From Liolophura sinensis (taxonomy: Eukaryota; Mollusca; Polyplacophora; Chitonida; Chitonidae): a DNA stretch of 64,000 nucleotides. The first letter of the stretch is position 1, and every line of letters starts with the position of its first letter. Where the stretch lies: assembly GCF_032854445.1 (NCBI RefSeq), contig NC_088300.1, positions 19,079,608 through 19,143,607 of the forward strand, read 5' to 3'. The notes beneath the pieces were generated by a model. It worked only from the letters and a program-made list of their open reading frames with translations. It did not search any database and was not told the origin of the DNA. The position numbers and the translations under genes are program-made. Shown here piece by piece: positions 1-12,300 of the stretch.

Positions 1-10
1 TGGTTTGCAG

Positions 11-61
11 TTTCTGAACTTGAGATGTGCAGAACTGGATCTGGCCAGGACCATCAAATAG
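11..61 (+). CDS. Probable 3'-terminal coding exon of an upstream gene (partial)
   Basis: An acceptor-like TTTGCAG ends at base 10. The next 16 codons are open, read FLNLRCAELDLARTIK and end at TAG (59-61). The peptide looks like real protein sequence, and two AATAAA signals follow at 542 and 616, as expected of a last exon plus 3' UTR. The reading frame is also open across the acceptor to the window edge, so the exon could simply begin outside. I do not recognise the product. It could instead be an alternative last exon of the gene at 2144-9304, because both are on the same strand. Confidence 0.4.
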   Translation, partial: FLNLRCAELDLARTIK

Positions 62-640
62 TATACTGTTGTTCTGACACAAATAGTTTTTGTCATGCTA
101 AACTGTCGCATCTGTAAATTAGTGTATTCTAGTATATTGTAGAAATATGTTAGTTATGTGGCAGTTGTAACAAGCAGGGTTTTATATGTTATAGACTTAT
201 TTGATGTTCATAAGTATAGTAGCTGTCCAGTATGTAATACATAACTTGTTCATGCACCCCTGGCATGTGTGATAGAGAGGCCACGGATACAACAAACTCT
301 GGTTCACTTGAGACTCTTCATGTTTAATAAGTGTTTATACCAGGTTACCAGATATTGTGAGGGTCTGCTCAAATCAATATTTTCTTTCATTTTTGCGCTA
401 ACCACTTCGCTCATAAATCGTTTTAAAGGTAAATATATGATGTTCCATGTTAATACTAACAGTATTATTGTCAGCTGTTGCCAGATTTACTGTTGTGCTC
501 TTTTGTACTAGTCTGTCAGCCACATGTTCTGCTTTTCTTTAAATAAACACCATAGTCGTGACATCGAATCTTAAAGGTTCTTCTTGGATTTTAGTGAAAA
601 CTTGCTGTCGCTACCAATAAAGTACACGTACTTATAATTA
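62..640 (+). other. Probable 3' UTR with two polyadenylation signals
   Basis: AT-rich, stop-rich sequence follows the TAG at 59-61. AATAAA hexamers at 542-547 and 616-621 are plausible cleavage signals for the upstream transcript. No other coding potential is visible here. Confidence 0.35.
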
Positions 641-2143
641 TGTGTGAAGACACTGTTTCTGATGTAATATTCCATCAGTATTAATATTATCCAGGTGTAT
701 CAACTATCATAAGTACAAACCCATTCAAATTCATTTTTGCTGGGAATCACACGTTCTGGTAACTGTACTATAGAAATTTATATCTGCATTAAAGAATCAA
801 TTTGATCTGTGGCCACTTGCAAAAAGGTATTGATGCTACAATTTTTAACCCTAGGTAAGACTTTGCAATCGATTGTGAACATAAGTTATGCCAAAGAGAA
901 GTTGTAAAGGTGAATGTAACTGTTTGAAGTTCTTCTGTGTAAATGTACAGTGCACCACTCAGTAACATTTTCCTTGCCTTCATTCTGACTGGAAAGAGCT
1001 CTACATCTTGATGATTCTGCCGCTAACAACAACATGTGAACAAATTACTTTAACATCTAAGCCCGTAAGTTGTACATCTTTGCAAACTAAATCAAAACTT
1101 GCAGCCTACATGAAGGAAAGTATTTGTGGCCAGTGTTAATTTTGGGGTGATAGTTAATGTTTACAACAGTTTCCTGCTTATTGTAATTTTTCAATCATAA
1201 GGTGGCAGTTGTAGCTTTAATGCAATCCCTTCATGCAAGAGGATGTCATTTCTAACTAAGGGCTTTGATCACCATATTACGGATTTAAATCAATTTCATG
1301 CTTATGATCTTTTTGGGAGGTAAAGATTAGTCACTAACAGTTCAGAGACTACATGTAAAAATACTTCAGTATGTAATACTATGACATATTCCACTACCAC
1401 TGGCTGACATAGGCAGATGAAAATGTTGGAAGGGGCTCCAGTTTAACATTGTCAAAAACATATACTGTATTTCACATAACTCAAGTTCAGCATTTTCCCA
1501 GTGGCACATTCTGCGCGATTCTGATTTAATAATCCCTTATATATGACCACTTAAGAATTTTTTGTGAAGTTTGATTAATAATTTATCCGAAGAACTGAAG
1601 TATTCAGATGGTATCAAAAACATTATTTTAAGGCCTTTATGTGCTTCTGAAAGTGCCTTTTGAATTTATACATACTAAGTTTTAGGTGAAATACATGAAA
1701 TACATGTATTATATACAATCAGTATTTTCTATTCCTGAAAAAGAAAGGCATTTAAAAAAAATGCTCTGAGAATATAAACCTTTACCATTATTCTTCAACC
1801 AGTTTGCATGTTTGCAAAGTTTTTATTCAAGTTTATCAAAAATCAACTTAAAAATGTGCATAAATTGCAGTGAAAGTTGCACTCCCATGTGTGAAAAGGT
1901 TGAGGAATTTGTTAACACGAAAGGTACATCAGTTTTTTGGGGTTCAGTTTTGAAGGAAAGGTTCAGTTTGTTTTTATCTGGTTTTTGATAAGCCTGTGGT
2001 GACTCTAATGAGGCTAATAGAGAAATTGAGTACACTTTTTACGGTACACTTGTGTTACTATCAAAACAACTTTAGCGGAACGAACATTGCCTGACATGTT
2101 TAAGCTGTGGATTAAGGCATTATTTGTTGATTCCCCTTCCCAG
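641..2143. other. Intergenic or intronic AT-rich DNA
   Basis: No convincing coding exon was found. The exon at 2144 enters in phase 1, so at least one upstream coding exon of that gene must exist, either here or left of the window. Donor-like sites near 1068 and 1318 have no convincing open frame in front of them. No repeat was recognised. Confidence 0.4.
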
Positions 2144-2306
2144 TTGGTTACCCGCCTTGCACCCTAGATGCCCCCTCCAACCCCTGGGAGAGACGAAAGC
2201 AGCTGCTTGAGGAACTGACGCCTGAGTCAGTGGAGGACGAGGAGAAAATGTTAGCCCAAGCCATGGAAATGAGCCTGCATGTGCGGGATAAGTCAGCGAG
2301 AGACAG
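2144..2306 (+). CDS. Unidentified gene, internal exon with UIM-like helix
   Basis: The acceptor is CCCTTCCCAG and the donor is AG|GTACGC. The exon enters in phase 1 (two bases complete a codon) and leaves in phase 2. It is open throughout, starting GYPPCTLDAPSNPWERRKQL. The later part, EDEEKMLAQAMEMSLH, matches the UIM consensus of an acidic run, Leu, two variable residues, Ala, hydrophobic, two variable residues, Ser. The codons before it form a charged helix (LLEELTPESVE). Confidence 0.65.
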
Positions 2307-5300
2307 GTACGCAGCGTAGGAATAATAAAATAATTAATCAGTAATAGTTCAACTACACTCATTTGCAAATGCCAAAATATAAGGTTGTAGGAAGCCCCGT
2401 AAATTTTCAGGGAAAAAAAGCTCAAAAGAAAAGCAAAAAGTAATTGTTTGTCTTTGAGTTATATTTAATTTTTATTTCCAAATATGTACAGTCTATAGAG
2501 GGAAAATTGAATACAGGTGTTTATAAAGTGAAAAAAAAATTACAGCACTTATATTTAAAATGTCTGGTGCAGTACATCCATGTCTTCAAGCAAGTAAAAT
2601 CTCTGTGACGTTTTGATACACAACTCAACTGGCCACTGACAAAGTTTCAGAATTCCCCGGAATGTAGATACACATGTATATTACTTTTGCTTTGAATAGG
2701 CTTCTTGTGGGTTATTTCAGTCATGAAATTAACTTTTTGCCTCTTCTTGTGTAAACAACTGTCATGGTAATATGCAAAAGGCTTACACAACTTGAAAGGT
2801 CATGAGTTTTAGTCAGATTGAAAACATAAAATAACATACATTTAGGAACTGAAATTTGAGTATGAAGTAAGGATGTCCACTTAGTCATCCTAAATTGAAG
2901 TAAAAATGCACAGAGGCTCTTTAAATTGGGTTGAATTTGGGGTCTGCTGACATATAATACAGATAAAACATGCAGACAGTAACATTTTGGAACTAAATAC
3001 ATGCATAGGGTGGGGGATCCTCACTGGACAAATTGTGTGGTAATTTCTACCAAAAGACAAGACCTAAACAAATCAAATCACATGTATTAGGTGGAACACC
3101 AGAGGACTGCAAACATTAAACATATCACCTGCATGGAATGCAAACATTTTTATAGGTATGGAATGTAAACCAAGTCTGTACATCACACAGAAAAGGTTAT
3201 CAGTCACTTGCCAAAGGTCGCTGGTTTATTCCAGACACTTAGGGTTTCCTTAACCCATTGCCTGATGTAATATATTAAGTGAAAATTTTTGAACACTGTT
3301 GAACAACATGCAAGTATACAAGTAAGTCTCTGTTGGTTTGTAAATTCTCAGAATAAACACCTTTTCCACAGGTACAAGACGGGTTATCATGCTGGGGAGG
3401 CTGCCCTAACACCATGCCAGTGGGTCCTCAGTGATATAGGTTACCACCTGGTACACAACTCGCTGAACCAGGACTTCCCCTCCGTGCCAGACAACTACCA
3501 GCTTAACTCCAGGTGAGTATTATAGAAGCCATTAGGCCAGGTCATTGTACGAGCTTGGAACTCTCAGTGTTGCCTAAAGTTAAAGGCAGCAAACAAAACA
3601 AGGTATAGAAAGCTTAATTCAGTAGAATAGAATCAATTAATTGATATGATAGAATTGAAGCATCAAGTCTGACTCAGACTGTGAAGGGACATTCCAAGTT
3701 CATGATTACAAAACCACTCTCCAAAACAACTAATTACACCAGTTCCTGTAGGAATATGTCAGAAATAACAGGTGATACATGACAAATAAAAGTGGTAATA
3801 CATATTAAAGAGGGCAGCAGTCATCCAGGCAGATAAAAGGAAAACATAGAGCTGTCAGCTTTGCTAAAAGTGAAAAAAAAGCTAAATAAGGAAATAAGGA
3901 TCATCTGACAGACAATTGGAAATTATGGGTAATAATATTTTCATCTATTTTTAAACTTTTTTTAAAGAGTTACATTTAAATGTCTGTATTTTCTTGTGGG
4001 CTTTATGAACCATGTAACTTTTTTCTTTTTTTTTGGTAGTGTGACATCATAAGAAGTTTTTCCCACTCCAAACATAGCTCTGTTAAAAAGCTTTAATTAA
4101 CCTCAAGTAAATGATTACGTAAATGGATGCTCACAAAATTTCGCCTGTAGGTGAATATGTATTAAAAAAAATTTGATGCTACTGGCAGTATGGCCCATGA
4201 ACACATTTTCCATCTTAAATGTTTTTACCTGTCTTAAAAGGATATAAAATGAAAGTACTTTTACACATAGTTATGAGTTATATTATAGTATTATATGAGC
4301 CTTAGCTGTCTTTCGCATTAAGTGTATGGTTGATACAATCTGCAACATGGTTGGTTGTTGAACTATAGACTTGAAAATAATAACCTAAGCCTGATTGGCT
4401 GATGTATTTTCTGATGTATTGTTTTGATTGATGTATTATCTTGACACGCCAGAGTTAATTCAGGGTTAGGTAAAGTAGCCATTGTGACAGGTAAGGACTG
4501 ACAGAATGCTTTCAGATCAGATGTTTTTTTTTTCTTCACCACAAAGCAGTGAGTTGTGGTCCACACTTTTTGTGAAGGAAAAAGTGCTACAACATAATTG
4601 TAGGGTGGCAACATGTCATGTTTAGCTTATGTCATACATGTACTTAGAACTGAGGGCATTGTTGTCCAATAACAGTCGAAGCAGTGCTAAGGCAACTTAT
4701 TTATTTATTTAGTTATTTTATTGGCGTTTTTTAAGTGGCACTCAAGAATATTTCATTTATTCGACAGATTACCACTGAATTTTTCGTTTCAGAATGGGGT
4801 TAATAAAGAAATGTAAGACCGCACTATCAGTGCCATGAACTGAGATGTCTTATGTTTATTGTTAACAGTTATGACGACCTGCCAGAGGGAGCCTTTGGTG
4901 AATCCAAACCCTGTCCCAGTTATGCTGACCGACTGACGGCAGAATGGAGACCCAGAAGTCAACCGATAAACTGTGACCCTACGTCTGCAGTGCCTCATGT
5001 CAACCAGGTTAACAAAGAATGCAGGACAGCAGAGGGGATACGGAACACAGTGGTAGATTTTAACAGCACTAACAGCCATAAGTCTGTGGAAACAGGGCAA
5101 TCACACTCAAGTCATTCTGATATGAACCAGATAGATGTGACCCCCACAACATCAGACTGTAAATTGTTGTCCCAAATGGAGCCTCACTTAAACCGAGATC
5201 CTCACAGTTTTTCACACCATTCCTTGGGTTCTTGGGAAGTTCCAATTTCCAAGACAGATAACACAGACTGGAGCTGCACTACTGTGAACAGCCACAAAAA

Positions 5301-8300
5301 GCCTCCACAGTTGCCCCATGCTCCAGGGATTGTACTGGAAAGGGGTATCCCTGACCAGACTTTGGACACAGTGCAGCCGTCGAATTCGAGTTTCTTCAGA
5401 CCAGAGGAACGTGAGTGGAGTAAAACATGCGAGTCCTGGGATACAACTGACACAGAAAACGTCAGGTTTCCTTTAGAAATGTCACAATCTGAGCAACCTG
5501 AGGATGGATGGAGTAAAATGGACCAGACTGATGTTCTCATGCAGTTTCATTCCAAGGATACCTCAGGTGACGGTTCTAACACCCCCAACAACAATCCTCC
5601 AGCTATGGGGAGTACTTGTCTGTCAACTTCACCAGAGGAGAAATTTCTCAGTAATAATCAAAATGAAGAACAAACAGACCAGTTTGATACACCTATCCCA
5701 ACTGTCAGAACAAATGCCAACTTTGGTGTAAATGACAGAACAGATCAGCAGTTGCCATCACATAGTGAGGCCAGTCTAGGCAATACAAACACCCAGAGCT
5801 CACCCGCGGCTTTCTCCTTCAGACACCTTAAGATTAATGCTATTAGAAAACCAAATGATTCAAATTCTGCAGCTCAGCCAAATTCGGGAACAGAAGTGAG
5901 GAATAATTCTGTAAGTGCTCCATTTGTCTTGCCACCAGCTCATGAAGATTGGGGCACTGAGTTGATAGAGGATATCCTTGTTATAGCCGATGATCTACAG
6001 AGAAAAGAAAGGGAGTCTGATACAGTGTATATACCTTCCAGTGAAAACGTTGACAGAAAGCCTGAGCAAGACCAAGGGATTATTACACCGAATGCAAATG
6101 TTCCCAATCACTCGCAGATTGCACTGGATCCTCAGGAACGGCCAACGGAAAACAGCACACCTGAGAATCTGGAAAGAAGAGATTTAGAAGCAATGAACGA
6201 GAGAATTCAAAGTACCAGTCAGTTGTGGGTTAATGAAGTTGATAATAGTGTGGATGAGTCAGGGGATCATGATGGGCCAGGAGGAAATTCCTCATCAGAG
6301 TTTTTTCCTCCACGGGCACACCGGAAGATAGATCACTTCCCAGGGTTACCCAGCGTTCTTCCAGATGACCTGAACATCTACATGCAGTACCTGGCTCAGA
6401 ATGCAGCCATGGCCATGATGTCCAATCCTCTGATGATGCCGCTGGGAGCATCTGTGCCGAGTTTTCCTGCACTTGGACATGTGCCAATTCTGGGTATACC
6501 GGGCATGATGCCAATGATGCCGAATTCTCACTTATGGCAGCATGCAATGCAGCTGCAGTTTCAGCAGCAGCAGGAATTACTACGACAGCAGATGTTGCAC
6601 AGACAGAATGGTATGCAGCGGACTGCAGGAATGGGTCCTCTAGTGGAAGAGGAGACACAGCGTGAACAGGCCCCACACAGTCTTATAGCAGCAGACAAGA
6701 GTAGGCCAGACCGTTCTCCTGGTCACCAGAGAGCACATGTTGACCATCAGGATCAGCAATTAATGAATGATAAAGGATTTCCTGCGGAGACCTTGATCCC
6801 AGAGAACACCGCCTCGTCCCCACAAGAAAGCACTTACTCCCTTAGACTGCCCAAATCTAACCGTCCAAGCTTCAAAATCAGAGTGGCCTTTCCTGCAGGA
6901 GAAAGAAGCCAGCCTTCTCAAAGCCCACCCGCAGGCATGGATGGTTCAGAACATCTCATAGCATCCCAAGATTCAGTATCCCGCGATTCAGTATCCCATA
7001 GCAATACGGCAGGTGTGAGATTGGCCAGCGTACATGATTCTTCCACTCAATCTGAAAGCTTCACGAAGCGGCCAGGCAGTGGCGTGCGCTTCCCTTCACG
7101 AGGACGGGGTCATGCATTGAGTAGACGGTACCAGACCTCGCACAGTGACAGGAGTAATACATCGTACAACGTTGTGTCGACTTCAGCTGCCAGTGGCATT
7201 ACTCAGTACCGACCTCAAGGGGGCATAAGTAGTTTAAAATATAAATTCCCAAATGATAATAACTGTTCCAGTGACAGATCTTCAGGTTATCAGTACAAGT
7301 CCCAGAACACCATGAACGGCACCCAGGATAAAGATGAGGACAACCCTAGATACCACAGATCAGTGGGCAACGTTAGTGAATCTCAACACAGGCTTCTAAG
7401 CGACACCAGCAAGGCAAATATCCTCTCGTGCAAGGAGTCCTGGGATGCAGAGCTTCTAAATGTAGATGTTACTATACACGGTCAACCAAGGCAGAAATAT
7501 GAGCAAGGGCACTGCCCACCACAAAAGGTACATATGCATCCAAAAGTACGCATTGGGTTACATCATTTATTTGTTGTTTTTTTTTTTCATTGGAGGTTTA
7601 ATTTAAAACTCATCAAGAATGTTTCACTCATACCACGGTGACCGGGTTTATGAGTTGAAACCCCCGTCCTTCGCCATCTACCCGACAAAAGTAATAAAAA
7701 AAATTTAACAAAATTAGAATTGAACAGGGTACCTCTTTGGTCAGTACCGGGCATTTGGAGCTATTGATGGGATACAGAATCGACGCTGATTGACCGACAG
7801 TGGAGATAGGGATTCCTGTGTTAAACGCTTAGGCCTTTGGTCACGTTTGAATAAATGTACCATACCTAAAATCCAGTTTAGGCCAGGCGTGGCCTAGGCT
7901 TGCCTGTCTCTCACACCAGCCAATCAGAATCGATTCTGTATCCCTTTAAGACGACGTTTTGGAAGATTACGGCAGTTTCTGTGGTGTTTTTAAGGTATAT
8001 CATTCACAGCATGCTTCTGTTTTAAAATGTATCTATTTATTTATTTATTTATTTATTTGATTGGTGTTTTTCGTCGTACTCAAGAATATTTCACTTATAC
8101 AACAGCGGCCAGCATTATGGTGGGAGGAAACCGAGTAGAGCCCGGTGAAAACTGACAACCATCCTGAGGCTGCTGGTAGACTTTCCCACGTACGGATCTG
8201 CTATTGAAAAAGAAATGTAAATTAAGGTAGTTTCAAATCTATTTCATGGCCGCTCCATCTCTGGTCGGACGTGCAAAAGTCGATTAGCAGTGCTTCAGAT

Positions 8301-9304
8301 TTGAGCTTCATTGCATAACATAACGATGTATTTCAATACCCTAGATGTGAAATATTGTTGAGCACGGATGAAAAACACCAGTCGAATGAATAGTTTGCAC
8401 AGTATGGTGCAAAACGCACATTGGCCAAGTTATTTTATGTCGGAGATGGTGTTATAAGTACAAGTGTTCCATACTCGACTGTCAGGATTTTTTTTACTGT
8501 AAGATGTACTTGTAGGTTCCATCCAAAGGCAGAGGCATAAGGAACAGCTTGGCCAAAATAACAGCTGATAATAGAGGGCATAGCCTGGGAAGACAGGTAA
8601 ACTATTTATTTAATTGTTTGATTGGTGTTTAACGCCATTAAGTAAGAATTTTTTAAAACTTTTACAACGGTGTCAGGTTAAAGCCGGAGGAAAGCGAAGT
8701 AGTTACTGGCAAATTTCCAGACCCGCGGCGAAATATCGAGAACCGTGCGATTTCAAGCGTGCGAACTCATTTTCCAGGTTCAGATCGACTGCTGATGGCC
8801 CACCTGTTCCGATACACCCTGCGTTTCACTGAGTGGGGAAACCATAAGGCTCATCTCAATACCTTATGTTAAGAGTCCTGTTTCATCCGGAAACTGCATG
8901 TATGCCACAGTGCTGAAAGTATGGTTAAATGGAACAGCTTACAGAGCCACTACAGAGGCGTGGGGACGAGAAAATTGAATGCTAATTCCGTTCATTTTAA
9001 ACACAGAAATAAATAAATTAATAAAAAATAATATAAAGTCAAGAAAATGAAAGTCAAGATTAAGGTCGGTCATTTCTAGGACTTGCCTGACGATCACGGT
9101 ATGGACATAACAGTTGGATAGCGCTATATTTTGTCAACGTAGGGTCTACCCAGCTACTATGATACATCGTCGTGAAACGACCGAAATAATTGGTAGTTCT
9201 GGTCATCAAAGAATTTGCTGTTGTACTGGTACAAGCTACATTCTTTACCTTTACAGGTCATTGTCAAAGAAGAAATCTCCGACTCGGATAGAAGAAACTA
9301 CTGA
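2144..9304 (+). CDS. Unidentified multi-exon gene with UIM-like motif and giant low-complexity exon (5' end missing)
   Basis: Five exons join with consistent phase: 2144-2306, 3372-3512, 4869-7527, 8516-8596 and 9257-9304. Junction phases are 2, 2, 0 and 0, every junction is GT-AG, and the frame ends at TGA 9302-9304. About 1,030 residues are encoded here. The first exon carries EEKMLAQAMEMS, which fits the ubiquitin-interacting motif (acidic run, hydrophobic, Ala, Ser). The second exon (LTPCQWVLSDIGYHLV) looks folded. The large exon is mostly disordered, rich in Ser, Asn, Gln and Asp, with scattered Trp in polar context, a Met-rich stretch and a Gln-rich helix. The C-terminus is basic and then acidic (VIVKEEISDSDRRNY). 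A role in ubiquitin or RNA-granule biology is conceivable, but it is inference from composition only. I cannot name the family. Confidence 0.7.
3372..3512 (+). CDS. Unidentified gene, internal exon
   Basis: The acceptor is TTTTCCACAG and the donor is AG|GTGAGT, a near-perfect consensus. The exon is 141 bp with phase 2 at both ends, so it fits its neighbours and could be skipped without changing frame. It encodes TPCQWVLSDIGYHLVHNSLN and then a Pro/Asn linker. The hydrophobic pattern suggests a folded element, unlike the disordered exon that follows. Confidence 0.65.
4697..4770 (-). repeat. Diverged SINE 3'-tail fragment
   Basis: A (TTTA)n run is followed by ATTGGCGTTTTTTAAGT and ACTCAAGAATATTTCA, the inverted tail of the SINE family common in this window. 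Only the last 70 or so bases of the element remain, inside an intron of the unidentified gene. Confidence 0.55.
4869..7527 (+). CDS. Unidentified gene, 2.66-kb exon encoding a Ser/Asn/Gln-rich region
   Basis: The exon begins after TTGTTAACAG (4859-4868). It ends at AAAAG|GTACAT; the frame stays open to a TGA at 7641, but that tail includes a T-run and reads as intron. It starts SYDDLPEGAFGESKPCPSYA. In the middle it has spaced Trp residues in polar surroundings (GSWEV, REWSK, DGWSK, EDWGTE). Around residues 540-620 of the exon there is a patterned segment: a Pro/Leu-rich FPGLPSVLPDDL, an Ala/Met-rich helix, a Met/Pro run and a Gln-rich helix. A Ser/Arg-rich tail with RGRG follows. Single exons this long are often disordered scaffold regions. 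Confidence 0.75.
8032..8196 (-). repeat. tRNA-derived SINE, 5'-truncated, in intron
   Basis: Read on the plus strand it runs from a (TTTA)n tail through GATTGGTGTTTTTCGTCGTA, ACTCAAGAATATTTCACT and GGCCAGCATTATGGTGGGAG to CCCACGTACGG. The tRNA-like head is absent. It lies in the 7528-8515 intron, antisense to the gene. Confidence 0.8.
8516..8596 (+). CDS. Unidentified gene, small penultimate exon
   Basis: The acceptor is ATGTACTTGTAG and the donor is ACAG|GTAAAC. The exon is 27 codons, phase 0 at both ends and fully open. It begins VPSKGRGIRNSLAKI, continuing the basic, Gly/Arg-containing character of the end of the large exon. It was recognised from splice sites and phase, since it is too short for open-frame length alone to be informative. 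Confidence 0.55.
8605..8830 (-). repeat. Diverged SINE-like element
   Basis: It begins with the same inverted tail (TTTGATTGGTGTTTAACGCC), but the body differs from the main family: GTCAGGTTAAAGCCGGAGGA, then a Glu/Arg-codon-like GC-rich part. It may be a related family sharing the LINE-recognised tail. It sits in the 8597-9256 intron. Confidence 0.45.
9257..9304 (+). CDS. Unidentified gene, 3'-terminal coding exon
   Basis: A polypyrimidine-rich acceptor CTTTACCTTTACAG precedes a phase-0 frame VIVKEEISDSDRRNY ending at TGA 9302-9304. The short acidic C-terminus completes the 2144-9304 gene. No AATAAA lies immediately after it; an ATTAAA variant is near 9402. Confidence 0.55.
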   Translation, partial: VIVKEEISDSDRRNY

Positions 9305-12300
9305 ACTCTATTAGTGTTTTCGAAACAAAAAACGAAAAGGAGCTATGTATACTTCACTTAACACTTTCAAAAGGTGGTGTTGTGGGACATTTTTATCATG
9401 ATTAAAATGCTGCGGACCCAAATGGTTCCATCAACCCACTGCATTATCAGAGTTCTAGCTTACTTATCCAGCAGCATTTTATGGACACAAATCTCGTGAG
9501 ATTAGTAGTTAAAACGCCCCCGCCACAGCGAGTGCCCATCAAACTCGCGAGTTGATGCGTCTTCGTTTTTGAACGAAGGACGATATAGGGGATGGAGTTT
9601 CAGCAAGACACGTCTGAAGTCGATAGTATCTATCTTTCCTGAAATTTTGAGCTATTATAGGGTGAAGCTGGTGTTATTAATATTTGCACAAGACAAGGGT
9701 ACACAAATGACGACTTAGTGCTTGCTGGGTCGGATTACACTTTCCTGAGGAGTAATAACTGTTCCCCTGTTTAAATGCATGTCCCCAGTTCTGTATTACA
9801 CAAAACCTGTCATTACGGGGTATTTCAGTCATTATCAAACCCAACATCCACAGGCATTTCGGCTGAGTCATTGTAAATAATAACAGGGAAATCTTGTGAT
9901 AGTTATACGCTGTGGTACCACCTTTCTCCGAACGAGAAAAAAGTCACACAGGGTGAAGTGCCGTAATTCCGTATTAATGCTCCGTGGTTGTATTACTGTT
10001 TAATCATTATCAAGCTGTGGAACCTAAAGTAAATGTATGCTTCTGTGCGCAGTGTACGGGGATAAAAATAACAGGTGTGTCTTGTGACTGTTAAGCAACT
10101 GTTAAGTATGATACAGTAGCTGACCACAGCCGTAAGCTGACCACCTATATGAGTGAACACTATGACACACGTATTTATAGCCAATCATGGGTCAGTAGCA
10201 CGTTGGATGGGTCGTTTTTTAATCAGGTTAGTTTAAGCTTAAACATTTGTGAATATGTGAAGAACTGCACGAGAGTTGTAAAGCTGTATATAGACATAGT
10301 GCCTTCGGGTGAAGCTATTTTTTTAACTGCGAGATTTTATAAAACGTACATTATATTTTGAAGATATATACACATCATTATGTTGTTTCTTTTTTACAAG
10401 TGATTTTGTCTCTGAATTTGTGTTTTATGGTAACGTTCGTATTAATAGTTATGTAAAGTGTCAGCATCTGTGGTGCTTTTTAAGTATAAATCGCATTTTG
10501 CTATTTCCATGATGGGTTATGCTATCTTTACTGTTAGGCTTGACGTTCCATCATCGTTTTCTAAGATGATAACTTACATTCAACTGTAGTCCCTCGTATT
10601 GATAAAGAAACATCATCACCCTCGTGTAACGTCGCCTTTATATTCCCTGGCCCCAGGATCACGAAGCAACCTTCGACTTAAGTCAAATATCAAATCACTT
10701 TAAAATTGTTGTTTCTTACGTAACAGGGACAAAATTGTGCTTGACAGCAGAAATTCAAGGAAAATTATTGTAAAACAAATTTGAGGCAAAATTACAGAAA
10801 GGAAGATACCAAATTTAATGATTAAAATTTTTATGTAATTTTAAGATCGCTTCCTGATCCTCGAACCACGTGTATAAATGGTGTTATTTTAATTTCCATA
10901 GATTTTCTCAACGCACAAATAACATTTGTTTTAAAAAAATCATGAATATGTCATTGTCCCCTGTATCACCATAATAATTAATTAAACTATGTGTAGTGCC
11001 GCTATAATTTGTAAAACTAGATCTCTGTTATAGTGTACAACTATATGTTATTGTATTTTAAGTTTACATACATTATGTTACAGATAAAGATGTTTTTGAT
11101 ACCTAGCAGTCGTTATGAGGATTTAAGCGTCTTTCTCTAAAATTAGCCGCCTGATTAGTATTTCATTATGCATCAGTGACGGGAATTTTCACAAAAATGC
11201 AGTCATCCTTAAAATTGTCATCATTCTAACAAAAAGCTTGACAAAGCGACTATAGACTTCTGTTCATAGACATAAATATGTCATTCTTTTATTTTTGGAT
11301 AAAAGTTTATATATGGTTGCTGTCAACAAAAAATATGTGACGTGGTTAATAAAAATAAAGTGTTCTTTCGTGTATGGACGTGTTAATTTGAGCGTCTTTG
11401 TGTTCAGGATATACTTGGAGGACTGGTAATCGCTTAGTCTTAGCACACTGCGGCCGGGTCGGAAATACCAACTGTAAATTACCTCTGTAACCTTCAAGGT
11501 TACTGCGGCGGTTTGGACAGCATAATTAGTTTGGCTCTATGGACACACGATAACAATGTGAAAGGTTCTCATCCTGTGTAATCGAAGGCATGGTAGTTGC
11601 TACTGACTGATGGAAATTTGTCTTTGATATCGAGCCTTGTCACTTTATTGTTCCCAATCTGAGGAGATCCACAATAATTTGACCTTCCGCTTCTGTCCCT
11701 GGTTCAGTTTGCATCAGCCTAACGTGATGCCATGAAGTGACGGCAAGAGCGATGATTATGTATCTCAAATGTGGGTTCCCCACGCGGAAGAATACATATC
11801 GATGTCTTCATCTATGTAATAGCGTCTAACAAGGGATCGAAGGACTTATGCGTTCGCGGTCCTCTGTAAGCGAGTAAATCTTGCTGTCCTGTCAAAAATG
11901 TCATCCTTCACCTCCAGCATACAGCCTGCCCTTATGGCTGTGAGCCAACATCGCATTGCCTAGGGTATCGTAGTACACCGCCTGGCGCCTGATCGTCCGT
12001 TTGTCCATTGCTGTACGAGCAATGTAATTAATTTCTTGAGCGTCTGTAACCAGGTTAACCTAGCGTATACGATATATGCACACTTAAGCTTTGAAAAGAA
12101 TTCTATTTTCATTTTCTTTCACTTTGCTAATTCTTTTATTTTTCAATGTCATCGGGGACATTGAAGTTATATCTTGTGGCAGGCTTGAAAACACGATATA
12201 TCTTGAACTATATAAGAAATTGTCTTCAGACTTGTACCACATGTGCACATTTTGCCAAGGAGAAGTACCGTATTAATTTCAAATGACCTAGTTTTGAACG

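Noticed and set aside
6230-6676. 148-codon open frame on the minus strand
   Set aside because: It is antisense to the large exon of the unidentified gene, where Met/Gln/Pro-rich codons deplete stops on the other strand. It has no splice or family support.
7528-7641. Continuation of the large exon to TGA at 7639-7641
   Set aside because: The sequence after 7527 includes a donor and a long T-run, and two downstream exons continue in the same phase to a sensible stop.
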